Of a stretch of 64,000 nucleotides of DNA, positions 38,849 through 47,679 are shown in pieces; position 1 is the first letter of the stretch, and every line of letters begins with the position of its first letter. The DNA comes from Kitasatospora sp. GP82 (lineage in GTDB: Bacteria; Actinomycetota; Actinomycetes; Streptomycetales; Streptomycetaceae), in assembly GCF_029892105.1 (NCBI RefSeq), contig NZ_JARZAJ010000004.1, positions 186,001 to 250,000 of the forward strand, written 5' to 3'. Made by a program: the position numbers and the translations under genes. The notes beneath the pieces are model-generated. The model worked only from the letters and a program-made list of their open reading frames with translations, was not told where the DNA came from and ran no database searches.

Positions 38849-40507
38849 TCATCGCTCGCGCTCCACACGAGTCTCGTCCCACACCGGTTCGGGCGATTCG
38901 TACACCTTGCCGTCCGAGCCGAAGACCAGGAAACGGTCGAAGGTCCTGGCGAACCAGCGGTCGTGGGTGACGCACACGACCGTGCCGTCGAAGGCCTCCA
39001 GGCCCTCCTGCAGGGCCTCGGCGCTCTCCAGGTCCAGGTTGTCGGTGGGTTCGTCCAGCAGCAGGGCCGTCACACCGGACAGCTCCAGCTTGAGGATCAT
39101 CAGCCTGGCCTGCTGGCCGCCGGAGAGCGACTCGAAGCGCTGCTCCTCCTGGCGGTCCAGCTCGTAGCGGCGCAGCACGCCCATCGCGGCCTTGCGGTCG
39201 AGCGCGTGCTCCTCCTCGATGATCGAACGGACGGTACGGCCGAAGAGCTCGGGGTGGGCGTGGGTCTGCCGGAAGTGACCGGGCACCACGCGGGCGCCGA
39301 GCTTCCAGGTGCCGGTGTGCGCGACGGTCTCGTCCCCGGCCAGCATCCGCAGGAAGTGCGACTTGCCGGAGCCGTTGGAACCCAGCACCGCGACCCGCTC
39401 GCCGTAGTAGATCTCCAGGTCGAACGGCCGCATCAGGCCGGTGAGTTCGAGCTTCTCCAGGGTGAGGGCCCGCACGCCGGTACGGCCGCCCTTGAGCCGC
39501 ATGCTGATCTTCTGCTCACGCGGCGGGGCCTCGGGGCGGCCGGCCTGCTCGAACTTCTTGAGCCTGGTCTGCGCGGCGGAGTACCGGGAGGCCATGTCAT
39601 GGCTGACCGAGGCCGCCTGGCGCAGGTTGACCACCAGCTTCTTGAGCTTGGCGTGCTCCTCGTCCCAGCGGCGGCCGAGCTCCTCGAAGCGCTCGAAGCG
39701 CTCCTTGCGGGCCTGGTGGAAGGAGTCGAAGCCGGAGCCGTGCACCCAGACGCTGCTGCCGGCCGCACCGGACTCGACGCTGACGATCTTGTCGGCGGTG
39801 CGGGAGAGCAGCTCACGGTCGTGCGAGATGAACAGGACCGTCTTGGAGGTGGCCCGGATCGCCTCCTCCAGCCAGCGCTTGCCCGGGACGTCCAGGTAGT
39901 TGTCCGGCTCGTCCAGCAGCAGCACCTCCTCGGGGCCGCGCAGCAGCGCCTCCAGGACGAGCCGCTTCTGCTCACCGCCGGAGAGGGTGTTCAGGCCGCG
40001 CCACTGGGCCTTGTCGAAGGGCATGCCGAGGGCCGCCATGGTGCAGACGTCCCAGTCGGTCTCGTAGTCGTAGCCGCCGGCGTCCGCCCAGTCGGCGAGG
40101 GCCTGGGCGTACTGCATCTGCGTCTTCTCGTCCTCCTGCGCCATCATCGCCAGCTCGGCGGCGTCCACGGCGCGGGCGGCGACGGCGATCCGGGCGGGGG
40201 CGACCGACACCAGCAGGTCGCGTACGGAGGCGTCCGGCGGCAGTGCGCCGGGAGTCTCCCGCTGGTCCTCGCGTCCCGTGGTGCCGACGAACTGGCGCAT
40301 CACGCCCAGGCCGCCGCTGACCGTCACCGTGCCGCCGTGCGGCTGGACATCCCCGGCGATCATGCGCAGCAGGGTGGTCTTACCGGCACCGTTGGCGCCG
40401 ACCAGGGCGACATTGGCGCCCTCCCCCACCCGGAAGGACGCGTCGTCGAACAGCACCCGCCCGTCCGGCAGGTAGTACTCAAGGTGCGAAATCTCGACGT
40501 GTCCCAT
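38849..40507 (-). CDS. ABC-F family ATPase
   Basis: A 552-residue protein with two ATP-binding cassettes and no membrane segments, the ABC-F layout. Cassette 1 has Walker A GANGAGKTT (37-45), signature LSGGEQKR and Walker B LLLDEPDNYLD; cassette 2 has GSNGSGKSH, LSGGQQAR and LLLDEPTDNLD. ABC-F proteins act on the ribosome as translation factors or antibiotic-protection proteins. The location beside ribosomal genes fits a translation role, but resistance cannot be excluded. Start chosen at the ATG 40507 (GHVEISHLEYYLPDG), the natural beginning of the first cassette. Confidence 0.93.
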   Translation of the reverse strand: MGHVEISHLEYYLPDGRVLFDDASFRVGEGANVALVGANGAGKTTLLRMIAGDVQPHGGTVTVSGGLGVMRQFVGTTGREDQRETPGALPPDASVRDLLVSVAPARIAVAARAVDAAELAMMAQEDEKTQMQYAQALADWADAGGYDYETDWDVCTMAALGMPFDKAQWRGLNTLSGGEQKRLVLEALLRGPEEVLLLDEPDNYLDVPGKRWLEEAIRATSKTVLFISHDRELLSRTADKIVSVESGAAGSSVWVHGSGFDSFHQARKERFERFEELGRRWDEEHAKLKKLVVNLRQAASVSHDMASRYSAAQTRLKKFEQAGRPEAPPREQKISMRLKGGRTGVRALTLEKLELTGLMRPFDLEIYYGERVAVLGSNGSGKSHFLRMLAGDETVAHTGTWKLGARVVPGHFRQTHAHPELFGRTVRSIIEEEHALDRKAAMGVLRRYELDRQEEQRFESLSGGQQARLMILKLELSGVTALLLDEPTDNLDLESAEALQEGLEAFDGTVVCVTHDRWFARTFDRFLVFGSDGKVYESPEPVWDETRVERER

Positions 40508-40612
40508 AGGTCGGATTTTGCTACGGCCCACCTCCCCGGCCCAAACGGATTTCGGTACCGATTCGGTATGCGGACCAGGCCAGGACCAGGTCATGCCCTA
40601 AAATTCGCGCTT

Positions 40613-41764
40613 ATGAGCGATGGGTCGGCAACCACACCTGGACCGGGCGAGCAGTCGGGCGAGCAGCAGCCGCAGAACCCCGCGGCGGTCCCGCCGCAGG
40701 CGGCACCGCCAGCCGCACAGTTCCCCTCCCATGCCCAGCCGCAGGCCCCTGCCCCGGGCCAGCAGCCGATACAGCCGCAGCCCGGCTTCCCGGCCGCGTC
40801 CGTGCCGCCGGCCTCCGGCTACGGCTACCCCCCGGCCCAGCCCACCTACGGCTACCCGCCCGCCCAGGGCGGTGGCTACGGCTACCCGCCGCCGCAGGGC
40901 GGGTACGGCTATCCGCCCCTCGCACAGGCGGGCGAGCCCGACTGGATGGAGCTGGCCGAGCAGAACGAGGCGGCCAACCGCCGCCGCAAGCGCCTGCTGA
41001 TGATCAGCGGCGGTGTGCTGGCGGTCGCCGCCGTGGTCGGGATCGTGGCCACCACGCTGGTGCTCTCCGGCAAGAAGGACGGCACCTCCCAGGCCTCCGT
41101 GACCGGCAGCCCGAGCGCCGCTCCCACCGACGGCGGCGACGACGGCGACAACGGCACTCCGGCCCCCGCGCCGACCTCGCCCGAGGGCTTCATCAGCCGG
41201 GTCAAGACCGACACAGTCCCGCTGAACGTGAAGAGTCTCTTCGCCGACGACAAGATCACTACCAACGGCCACCAGTACAGCCTCGCCGCGACGGATGTCA
41301 CCAACCTCAAGGACTGCTCGGGCGCGGCCGACGCCGACCTGGCCAAGGTCCTGAACAGCAACGGCTGCCTGCACGTCTTCCGGGCCACCTACGTCAACGG
41401 CCCGGTCGCCGTGACGCTGGCCATCGTGGACTTCCCCAACAGCGGCAACGCCGTCAAGACGGTCTCCGCCGCGTCCTCGATGACCGTCAAGGCGCTGGCC
41501 GACGGGAACGCACCGAAGTTCTGCCAGGGCGACACCGCCTGCCGCACCAGCCGGGACTCCCTGGGCCGCTACCTCATGGTCGCTCTCGCGGGCCGGTCCG
41601 ACGGCAAGCCGGCCACGGCCGCCGACAAGGCCATCCCGGTGGCCGCCCGCGACCTGGTCGGCTACGCCAACACCATCCTGACGGCCCGCGGCAAGGCCGC
41701 CATGGACGCCGCCAGGACCGCCCCCGCAGGCTCACCCGCCCCGAGCTCCTCCCCCACCGGCTGA
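40613..41764 (+). CDS. Membrane protein with Pro/Tyr/Gly repeats, function unknown
   Basis: A 383-residue protein. The first 110 residues are Pro/Gln/Ala-rich with repeated YGYPPAQ and GYGYPPPQGG units, cytoplasmic in orientation. One membrane helix follows a basic RRRKR stop signal (about 128-150, MISGGVLAVAAVVGIVATTL), then a Gly/Asp/Pro linker and an outer domain of about 180 residues with two Cys-containing segments (KDCSG, SNGCLH and FCQGDTACRT), which may form disulfides. Such proteins are common in streptomycetes and have no defined role. Divergent from the ABC-F gene. Confidence 0.8.
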   Translation: MSDGSATTPGPGEQSGEQQPQNPAAVPPQAAPPAAQFPSHAQPQAPAPGQQPIQPQPGFPAASVPPASGYGYPPAQPTYGYPPAQGGGYGYPPPQGGYGYPPLAQAGEPDWMELAEQNEAANRRRKRLLMISGGVLAVAAVVGIVATTLVLSGKKDGTSQASVTGSPSAAPTDGGDDGDNGTPAPAPTSPEGFISRVKTDTVPLNVKSLFADDKITTNGHQYSLAATDVTNLKDCSGAADADLAKVLNSNGCLHVFRATYVNGPVAVTLAIVDFPNSGNAVKTVSAASSMTVKALADGNAPKFCQGDTACRTSRDSLGRYLMVALAGRSDGKPATAADKAIPVAARDLVGYANTILTARGKAAMDAARTAPAGSPAPSSSPTG

Positions 41765-41780
41765 CGCAGCGCCACAGGCA

Positions 41781-41826
41781 ACCCGATCAGCCACGCACGG
41801 ACCACCAGGGGCATGGCTGATCGGGT
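41781..41826. terminator. Bidirectional hairpin between the membrane protein gene and truA
   Basis: Perfect 13-bp stem (41781-41793 with 41814-41826) and a 20-base loop, with the truA stop only 7 bases away. Confidence 0.8.
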
Positions 41827-41832
41827 GCCTGC

Positions 41833-42741
41833 TCACATGCCGAGCGGCTGCCCCGGGAGGGTGCGCATCCGCCGGGACGCCCGGTTGCGCTCGGCGAGCT
41901 GGTCGTCGGCGGGGTAGCCGACCTCCTCCAGCGTCAGCCCGTACGGTCGCACCACGTTGACCGCACTGTTGCGCACCCGGCCCGCCAGCACCTCGCCGGG
42001 GAACTCCACCGGCCGATGTCCGTCCCCGACCAGCAGCATCGCGCCGACCAGCGAGCGCACCATGTTGTGGCAGAAGGCGTCCGCCCGGACGGTGGCCACC
42101 GCCAGCGTCCCCTCCTGGGCCGCGTAGGCGTCCACCGGCACGCGGTCCCAGTGCAGTTCGAGCAGGGTGCGGATGGTGGTCGCGCCTTCGCGCTTCTTGC
42201 AGTACGCGGCGAAATCGTGCTCGCCGAGCAGCAGCCCGGCCGCCTCGTTCATCTTCTCGACGTCCAGCGGGCGGTCGTGCCAGAGCACATGGCCGCGCAG
42301 CAGCGGGTCCACCCCGCCGGGGTGGTCGGCGACCCGGTAGGCGTACCGACGCCAGATCGCGGCGAACCGGGCGTCGAAACCGTACGGAGCCTCGCTCACC
42401 CGGTAGATCCGGATGTCGGCGGGCAGCCGCCCGGCCAGCCTGCGGAGCAGCTTCTCCCCGTGCTCGACCCACAGCTCGACCGGCAGGTCCACGTGGGCGA
42501 CCTGGCCGCGCGCGTGCACCCCGGCGTCGGTCCGCCCGGCCACGGTCAGCGCGTACGGCTCCGGACTCCGGGTGACGATCTGCAGCGCGCTCTCGATCTC
42601 CTCCTGCACGGTGCGGCGGCCCCGCTGCCGTGCCCAGCCGGAGAACTCGGCGCCCTGGTACGCCAGGTCGAACCTGATCCGTCTGAACCCCTCCGAGGGG
42701 CCGTCCTGCTGCGGCGGCGTCTGCTCGCAATCCTTCAGCAC
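41833..42741 (-). CDS. truA: tRNA pseudouridine(38-40) synthase
   Basis: A 302-residue pseudouridine synthase acting on the tRNA anticodon stem. The catalytic Asp72 lies in [10 protein letters not shown], and [14 protein letters not shown] motif ([13 protein letters not shown]) closes the active site. The GTG at 42741 is chosen because the rplQ terminator hairpin at 42763-42800 lies just upstream; a longer frame to 42807 would run through that hairpin and is not credible. It follows rplQ, as in other actinobacteria. Confidence 0.94.
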   Translation of the reverse strand: MLKDCEQTPPQQDGPSEGFRRIRFDLAYQGAEFSGWARQRGRRTVQEEIESALQIVTRSPEPYALTVAGRTDAGVHARGQVAHVDLPVELWVEHGEKLLRRLAGRLPADIRIYRVSEAPYGFDARFAAIWRRYAYRVADHPGGVDPLLRGHVLWHDRPLDVEKMNEAAGLLLGEHDFAAYCKKREGATTIRTLLELHWDRVPVDAYAAQEGTLAVATVRADAFCHNMVRSLVGAMLLVGDGHRPVEFPGEVLAGRVRNSAVNVVRPYGLTLEEVGYPADDQLAERNRASRRMRTLPGQPLGM

Positions 42742-42762
42742 TGCTTCTCCACACGATAAGGA

Positions 42763-42800
42763 ACGGGCCCGCTCCCCCATCGCTGGGAGAGCGGGCCCGT
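42763..42800 (-). terminator. Terminator after rplQ
   Basis: A 12-bp stem (42763-42774 with 42789-42800) with a 14-base loop, 17 bases beyond the rplQ stop; marks the end of the alpha-operon transcript before truA. Confidence 0.85.
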
Positions 42801-42816
42801 CACACACCTAAAGGTG

Positions 42817-43281
42817 TCAGGCGTTCTCGACCTCGGTGGTCTCGACCGCGGCGGCCTCGTCGGCCTCCTTGACGGCGCGCTTGGTGGCACCCTCGGCCTC
42901 GCCGACAGCGGTCTGCGCGACGGTCAGCGCCTCGACCAGCTCGATCACGGCCATCGGGGCGTTGTCGCCACGACGGGGACCGATCTTGGTGATACGGGTG
43001 TAACCACCCGGGCGGTTCTCGTAGCGCGGCGCGATCTCGGTGAAGAGGGTGTGCAGCACCGCGACGTCGGTGATGGTCTTGCGGACCAGGCGACGGTTGT
43101 GGATGTCGCCCTTCTTCGCCTTGGTGATCAGCTTCTCCGCCAGCGGGCGCATCCGACGGGCCTTGGCCTCGGTCGTGGTGATGCGGCCGTACTGGAACAG
43201 CTCCCGGCACAGACCGGCGAGCAGCAGCGGCTCGTGGTGCGGGCCGCCGCCGAGGCGGGCACCCTTGGTGGGACGCGGCAT
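42817..43281 (-). CDS. rplQ: 50S ribosomal protein L17 (bL17)
   Basis: A 154-residue L17. The core runs from [20 protein letters not shown] to about residue 118; the C-terminal 35 residues are an Ala/Glu-rich tail ([16 protein letters not shown]) usual in actinobacteria. It lies 125 bases after rpoA with an 11-bp hairpin in between. Confidence 0.97.
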   Translation of the reverse strand: MPRPTKGARLGGGPHHEPLLLAGLCRELFQYGRITTTEAKARRMRPLAEKLITKAKKGDIHNRRLVRKTITDVAVLHTLFTEIAPRYENRPGGYTRITKIGPRRGDNAPMAVIELVEALTVAQTAVGEAEGATKRAVKEADEAAAVETTEVENA

Positions 43282-43368
43282 GGGATTTCTCCTTGAATCT
43301 CCGACTGCGGCCGTATCAGGTACCGCAGCGGGCGTACGAGCACTGTGCCCGCACGACTTGCATGGAAC

Positions 43369-43395
43369 GGGGGCGACTCACGGGGAGTCGCCCCC
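43369..43395 (-). terminator. Intercistronic hairpin between rpoA and rplQ
   Basis: Perfect 11-bp stem (43369-43379 with 43385-43395), 5-base loop, 11 bases after the rpoA stop. It may be a partial terminator or a processing and stability element lowering rplQ expression. Confidence 0.65.
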
Positions 43396-43406
43396 ATCAC
43401 AAATCC

Positions 43407-44429
43407 TTAGTACTGCTCGGTCTCCGCGTAACCCTGGTCGTCCAGGTCGTCGGCGCCGAAGGCGTCGGCGGCAGCGGTCGGGTCGAATCCGGGCGGGCTG
43501 TCCTTGAGGGCCAGGCCCATGCCGGCCAGCTTCGCCTTGACCTCGTCGATCGACTTCGCACCGAAGTTGCGGATGTCGAGCAGGTCGGCCTCGGAGCGGG
43601 CAACGAGCTCACCCACGGTGTGGATGCCCTCGCGCTTGAGGCAGTTGTACGACCGAACGGTGAGCTCCAGCTCCTCGATCGGCAGCGCCAGGTCGGCGGC
43701 CAGGGCGGCGTCCGTCGGGGACGGGCCCATGTCGATGCCCTCGGCGTCGATGTTCAGCTCGCGGGCGAGACCGAACAGCTCGACCAGGGTCTTACCGGCC
43801 GAGGCCATGGCGTCACGGGGGCGCATGGCGGGCTTGGTCTCGACGTCGACGATCAGCTTGTCGAAGTCGGTCCGCTGCTCGACACGGGTGGCCTCGACCT
43901 TGTAGGTGACCTTCAGCACGGGGCTGTAGATCGAGTCGACCGGGATGCGGCCGATCTCCTGGCCGGAAGCCTTGTTCTGCACGGCGGAGACGTAGCCGCG
44001 ACCGCGCTCGACGGTCAGCTCCATCTCCAGCTTGCCCTTGCCGTTCAGCGTGGCGAGGACCAGCTCGGGGTTGTGCACCTCGACACCGGCCGGCGGCGCG
44101 ATGTCGGCGGCGGTGACCACACCCGGGCCCTGCTTGCGCAGGTACATCACGACCGGCTCGTCGTGCTCCGAGGAGACGACCAGCTGCTTGATGTTCAGGA
44201 TGAGGTCGGTGACGTCCTCCTTGACGCCCGGCACGGTGGTGAACTCGTGCAGGACACCGTCGATCCGGATGCTGGTGACAGCAGCGCCGGGGATCGAGGA
44301 GAGGAGCGTACGGCGGAGCGAGTTGCCGAGGGTGTAGCCGAAGCCCGGCTCCAACGGCTCGATCACGAACCGCGAGCGGAATTCGTCGACGACCTCTTCG
44401 GTCAGCGAGGGACGCTGAGCGATCAGCAT
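43407..44429 (-). CDS. rpoA: DNA-directed RNA polymerase subunit alpha
   Basis: A 340-residue alpha subunit, the Streptomyces length. The N-terminal assembly domain includes [17 protein letters not shown] and [10 protein letters not shown]; the C-terminal DNA-contacting domain has [15 protein letters not shown] and [14 protein letters not shown]. The final 25 residues are an acidic tail. The ATG at 44429 ([11 protein letters not shown]) has GGAGG upstream; a frame 10 codons longer is rejected. Confidence 0.98.
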   Translation of the reverse strand: MLIAQRPSLTEEVVDEFRSRFVIEPLEPGFGYTLGNSLRRTLLSSIPGAAVTSIRIDGVLHEFTTVPGVKEDVTDLILNIKQLVVSSEHDEPVVMYLRKQGPGVVTAADIAPPAGVEVHNPELVLATLNGKGKLEMELTVERGRGYVSAVQNKASGQEIGRIPVDSIYSPVLKVTYKVEATRVEQRTDFDKLIVDVETKPAMRPRDAMASAGKTLVELFGLARELNIDAEGIDMGPSPTDAALAADLALPIEELELTVRSYNCLKREGIHTVGELVARSEADLLDIRNFGAKSIDEVKAKLAGMGLALKDSPPGFDPTAAADAFGADDLDDQGYAETEQY

Positions 44430-44486
44430 GAGGGGTATTCCTCCAGTTGTCTTCGGCACCCACTATTTGATGCCGACAGGACCAAG

Positions 44487-44537
44487 CGTACGGGGTCCTG
44501 CACGCGGTACCGAATCAACCGAGCAGGACCCCGTACG
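44487..44537 (-). other. Long intercistronic hairpin between rpsK and rpoA
   Basis: Arms cgtacggggtcctgc (44487-44501) and gcaggaccccgtacg (44523-44537) make a perfect 15-bp stem with a 21-base loop. It occupies the gap where many bacteria have rpsD. Possible roles are attenuation, RNase processing or protection of the rpoA message. Confidence 0.7.
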
Positions 44538-44573
44538 AGGTTTCAAGCAGACTGCGTGCCCGAAGGCACCGCG

Positions 44574-44981
44574 TCAGACGCGGCGGCGCTTCGGCGGACG
44601 GCAGCCGTTGTGCGGGGTGGGGGTGACGTCCTGGATGGAGCCGACCTCCAGGCCGGTGGCCTGGAGCGAACGGATCGCGGTCTCGCGGCCCGAGCCCGGA
44701 CCCTTGACGAAGACGTCAACCTTGCGCATGCCGTGCTCCTGCGCGCGACGGGCAGCGGCCTCGGCGGCCATCTGCGCGGCGAACGGGGTGGACTTGCGCG
44801 AGCCCTTGAAGCCGACGTGACCGGCGGAGGCCCAGGAGATCACGTTGCCCGCAGGGTCGGTGATCGAAACGATGGTGTTGTTGAACGTGCTCTTGATGTG
44901 CGCGTGGCCGTGAGCGACGTTCTTCTTTTCCTTGCGGCGGATCTTCTTCGCGCCGGCAGCCTGACGACCCTTGGGGGGCAT
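44574..44981 (-). CDS. rpsK: 30S ribosomal protein S11 (uS11)
   Basis: A 135-residue S11 of the platform. Landmarks are [15 protein letters not shown] and the C-terminal [16 protein letters not shown]. Located 72 bases after rpsM and 144 before rpoA, with no rpsD between. Confidence 0.98.
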   Translation of the reverse strand: MPPKGRQAAGAKKIRRKEKKNVAHGHAHIKSTFNNTIVSITDPAGNVISWASAGHVGFKGSRKSTPFAAQMAAEAAARRAQEHGMRKVDVFVKGPGSGRETAIRSLQATGLEVGSIQDVTPTPHNGCRPPKRRRV

Positions 44982-45053
44982 AAGTCTGTTCTCCTACTGA
45001 GGTGGTCGGTCCGCTAACCCGCGGGCCGGAGGGATGTCCGGTTAACGGGCGGA

Positions 45054-45434
45054 CTACTTCTTGCCCGGCTTCTTCTTGCCGGCAATCGCGCGACGCGGGC
45101 CCTTGCGGGTACGCGCGTTGGTGTGGGTGCGCTGACCGCGGACCGGCAGGCCACGGCGGTGACGCAGACCCTCGTAGCAACCGATCTCGACCTTGCGGCG
45201 GATGTCGGCGGCCACTGCACGGCGGAGGTCACCCTCGACCTCGAAGTTCGCGTCGATGAACTTCTGCAGCTTGACGAGGTCGTCCTCGGTGATGTCGCGG
45301 ACGCGGACGTCCGGGTTCACACCGGTCTCGGCCAGCGTCTGCTGGGCGCGGGTACGGCCGATGCCGTAGACGTAGGTGAGGGCGATCTCGATCCGCTTTT
45401 CACGGGGGAGATCAACGCCGGCGAGGCGTGCCAT
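45054..45434 (-). CDS. rpsM: 30S ribosomal protein S13 (uS13)
   Basis: A 126-residue S13 of the head, contacting the large subunit. It starts [15 protein letters not shown] and carries GIGRTRAQ and the [15 protein letters not shown] basic tail. Separated from rpmJ by a 174-base gap holding three small hairpins. Confidence 0.98.
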   Translation of the reverse strand: MARLAGVDLPREKRIEIALTYVYGIGRTRAQQTLAETGVNPDVRVRDITEDDLVKLQKFIDANFEVEGDLRRAVAADIRRKVEIGCYEGLRHRRGLPVRGQRTHTNARTRKGPRRAIAGKKKPGKK

Positions 45435-45476
45435 TCATGGCTCCTGTGTTTCTTCAGAGGTCTGACGTGCCGCCTA

Positions 45477-45544
45477 CTCCGATACCTCTCGGTATGGGAG
45501 CCCCGGCCTCTGACCGGGGGTGGCAGTCCAGCCTCTCGGCTGGA
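45477..45544 (-). other. Three consecutive hairpins between rpmJ and rpsM
   Basis: H1 (45477-45500) has a 4-bp plus 5-bp stem, H2 (45501-45519) a 6-bp GC stem, and H3 (45527-45544) a 7-bp stem. In the transcript (minus strand) H1 and H3 both end in CC-GAGA-GG, a GNRA tetraloop, and H2 has a related AGAGG-containing loop. They lie in the leader of rpsM after rpmJ and could be a protein-binding or stability element. Confidence 0.55.
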
Positions 45545-45608
45545 TCGGACGGCCCGCTTATGACGTTTTCGCGTCGCGCGAAGTACTACGAGAAATGCTG
45601 GGGCGAGA

Positions 45609-45722
45609 TCAGCCCTGGCGCTGCTTGTGGCGCAGGTTGTCGCAGATCACCATGACCCGACCGTGGCGGCGGATCACCTTGCACTTGTCGCAGATCTTCT
45701 TGACGCTCGGCTTGACCTTCAT
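45609..45722 (-). CDS. rpmJ: 50S ribosomal protein L36 (bL36), zinc-binding form
   Basis: A 37-residue protein, [18 protein letters not shown] near its start, with the CxxC...C...H zinc ligands (CDKC, then ICDNLRH), so it is the zinc-dependent (C+) form. Located 35 bases after infA. A zinc-free paralogue would be expected elsewhere under Zur control. Confidence 0.97.
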   Translation of the reverse strand: MKVKPSVKKICDKCKVIRRHGRVMVICDNLRHKQRQG

Positions 45723-45757
45723 GGTTCAGGTTCTCCGGGTCTAGATCTGACAGTTGC

Positions 45758-45979
45758 TTACTTGTACCGGTAGACGATCCGGCCGCGAGTCAGGTCGTAA
45801 GGGCTGAGCTCTACAACGACCCGGTCGTCCGGGAGGATGCGGATGTAGTGCATACGCATTTTGCCGCTGATGTGCGCGAGGACCTTGTGACCGTTCTGCA
45901 GCTCGACCTTGAACATGGCGTTCGGAAGAGACTCGATCACGGTGCCCTCGATCTCAATGGCGCCTTGCTTCTTTGCCAT
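45758..45979 (-). CDS. infA: Translation initiation factor IF-1
   Basis: A 73-residue OB-fold protein ([19 protein letters not shown] to GRIVYRYK) that blocks the ribosomal A site during initiation. First gene of infA-rpmJ-rpsM-rpsK-rpoA-rplQ. 188 bases separate it from mscL upstream, enough for a separate promoter. Confidence 0.98.
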   Translation of the reverse strand: MAKKQGAIEIEGTVIESLPNAMFKVELQNGHKVLAHISGKMRMHYIRILPDDRVVVELSPYDLTRGRIVYRYK

Positions 45980-46167
45980 GAACTGCGAGATCCACCTTCC
46001 GGGGCCGGCTACCGCATGCGGCACGCTCGTGCGAGCCTGGGTCCACCCCACCCCTGTCAAGGCTGGTTCCGCCGCAAAGGACGGGCCCTGTGGGAAGAGG
46101 GCGTGCCGAAGCACGCTACGAGTGAGCCGACGCACCATCGTAAACCAAGCACCGCACCAAGACGAAA

Positions 46168-46593
46168 TCAGCGCTGCGGGGCGTAGGCCAGCGGCTCGAC
46201 ATGCGCGGTGCAGGCCGAGCAGCGGCGGGCGGCCTCGGGGATCTCGGTCAGGCACTCGGGGCAGGGGCGCTTGGCCACCTTGGGCTTCTTGGGCAGGTAC
46301 CGGGCGGTCGCCTTGGTGATCGGGAGCACCACGCAGAAGTACAGCACCGCCGCGGTCATGAAGAAGGCGATCAGCACGTTGAGGAACTGACCGTACGGGA
46401 AGGTGACCCCCGCCACGCTGAACTTGTAGCTGCTGAAGTCCCCGGCCGCGCCGACCACCACACCCACCAGCGGGGTGAGGAAGGCCGAGACGAAGCCGGT
46501 CACCACCGCGGTGAAGGCCGCACCGATGACGACACCGACCGCCATGTCGATCACGTTGCCGCGCATCATGAAGTCGCGGAAGCCCTTGAGCAC
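46168..46593 (-). CDS. mscL: Large-conductance mechanosensitive channel MscL with C-terminal zinc ribbon
   Basis: A 141-residue channel that opens under extreme membrane tension to release solutes. Two membrane helices: about 15-45 ([20 protein letters not shown]) and 70-92 ([20 protein letters not shown]). The tail carries four Cys (111, 114, 125, 128) in a CPEC...CSAC zinc-ribbon pattern, known in a subset of MscL proteins. The GTG start has GGGGA upstream. It interrupts the usual map-infA order; hairpins on its left and right suggest independent transcription. Confidence 0.94.
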   Translation of the reverse strand: MLKGFRDFMMRGNVIDMAVGVVIGAAFTAVVTGFVSAFLTPLVGVVVGAAGDFSSYKFSVAGVTFPYGQFLNVLIAFFMTAAVLYFCVVLPITKATARYLPKKPKVAKRPCPECLTEIPEAARRCSACTAHVEPLAYAPQR

Positions 46594-46601
46594 TGCTGTC
46601 C

Positions 46602-46661
46602 CCTTTGTCCTGAGGTCCTGGCCGAGCCTGGGAGCTTAGCAGCACCAAAATAGGACAAAGG
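46602..46661 (-). promoter_or_regulatory. Inverted repeat that could sequester the mscL Shine-Dalgarno
   Basis: cctttgtcc (46602-46610) and ggacaaagg (46653-46661) are perfect 9-base inverted arms. The left arm lies in the GGGGAC ribosome-binding region of mscL on the minus strand; the right arm overlaps the foot of the map terminator (46659-46689) by three bases. Pairing would hide the ribosome site. Confidence 0.45.
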
Positions 46662-46689
46662 GCCTGGCGACAGAAGGCCGCCAGGCCCT
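46659..46689 (-). terminator. map terminator
   Basis: An 11-bp perfect stem (46659-46669 with 46679-46689) and 9-base loop, 26 bases beyond the map stop. Confidence 0.8.
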
Positions 46690-46714
46690 GAAACAGCGTT
46701 ACTCCGACGGACGA

Positions 46715-47554
46715 TCAGGCCAGAGGGTCCGGAGCTGCGGTGATACCCAGCTTCGCCAGCGCGGCCTTGCCGCCGTCGAAGGCGGTGAGCACCAGCGGGC
46801 CCTGCTCGGTGACGGCCACCGAGTGCTCCCAGTGCGCGGCCCAGGTGCCGTCGTTGGTGACGACCGTCCAGTCGTCCTCGAGCACCGCGGTGTGCGGGGT
46901 GCCGAGCGAGACCATCGGCTCGATCGCCAGCACGGTGCCCGGGATCAGCTTCACGCCCTTGCCGCGGCGGCCCTCGACGTAGTTCAGCACGTGGGGCTCC
47001 ATGTGCATCGAGGTGCCGATGCCGTGGCCGCCGTATCCCTCGGTGATGCCCCACTTGCCCTTGGGCGGCAGCGGCTGGCGGCGGATGAAGCCCTCGATCG
47101 CCTTGGAGACGTCGACCAGGCGGTTGCCCTTCTTCATCTGGGCGATACCCGCCCACATCGAGCCCTCGGTGACGTCGCTGAGCATCGCGACCTCCGGCCG
47201 GACCTCGCCGACCGGGACGGAGATGGCGGCGTCGCCGTGCCAGCCGTCCACGATCGCGCCGCAGTCGATCGAGATCAGGTCGCCCTCCTGAAGCACCCGG
47301 TCACCCGGGATGCCGTGCACCACCTCGTTGTTGACCGAGGCGCAGATCACACCCGGGAACCACAGACCACCGTGGTCGGCCCGGAAGTTCGAGGTGGCAC
47401 CGTGGCCGGTGATGACCTTGTCCGCGATGTCATTGAGCTCGCCCGTGGTGATGCCGGGGGCGACCGCCTCCCGGCAGGCCTTGAGCGCCTCGGCGACGAC
47501 CAGCCCGGCCGCCCGCATCTTCGCGATCTGCTCGGGGGTCTTGATCTCCACCAT
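46715..47554 (-). CDS. map: Methionine aminopeptidase, type I
   Basis: A 279-residue metalloprotease that removes N-terminal Met from new proteins. Metal ligands lie in SIDCGAIVDGWHGDAA, HGIGTSMHMEPHVL, AIEPMVSLG and the final Glu in HSVAVTEQG. The ATG at 47554 (VEIKTPEQIAKMR) has GGAAGG upstream; a longer open frame is rejected because it runs through the adk terminator. Follows adk, as is common. Confidence 0.97.
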   Translation of the reverse strand: MVEIKTPEQIAKMRAAGLVVAEALKACREAVAPGITTGELNDIADKVITGHGATSNFRADHGGLWFPGVICASVNNEVVHGIPGDRVLQEGDLISIDCGAIVDGWHGDAAISVPVGEVRPEVAMLSDVTEGSMWAGIAQMKKGNRLVDVSKAIEGFIRRQPLPPKGKWGITEGYGGHGIGTSMHMEPHVLNYVEGRRGKGVKLIPGTVLAIEPMVSLGTPHTAVLEDDWTVVTNDGTWAAHWEHSVAVTEQGPLVLTAFDGGKAALAKLGITAAPDPLA

Positions 47555-47626
47555 CTGGTCACGCCTTCCACTGTTGTCGCGCGCCCGGTCCTTGCCGGGC
47601 GGCCGTGCTCGTACCACCGTACGACG

Positions 47627-47673
47627 CCGAGACGGCCGGGAAGCCCCTCCTGGGGGCTTCCCGGCCGTCTCGG
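47627..47673 (-). terminator. secY-adk terminator
   Basis: A perfect 21-bp stem (47627-47647 with 47653-47673) and 5-base loop, 7 bases beyond the adk stop. It is one of the strongest hairpins in the window and should largely separate adk from map transcription. Confidence 0.9.
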
Positions 47674-47679
47674 ACGTCG

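Noticed and set aside
42742..42807. Longer truA start
   Set aside because: It would place the rplQ terminator hairpin inside the coding region.
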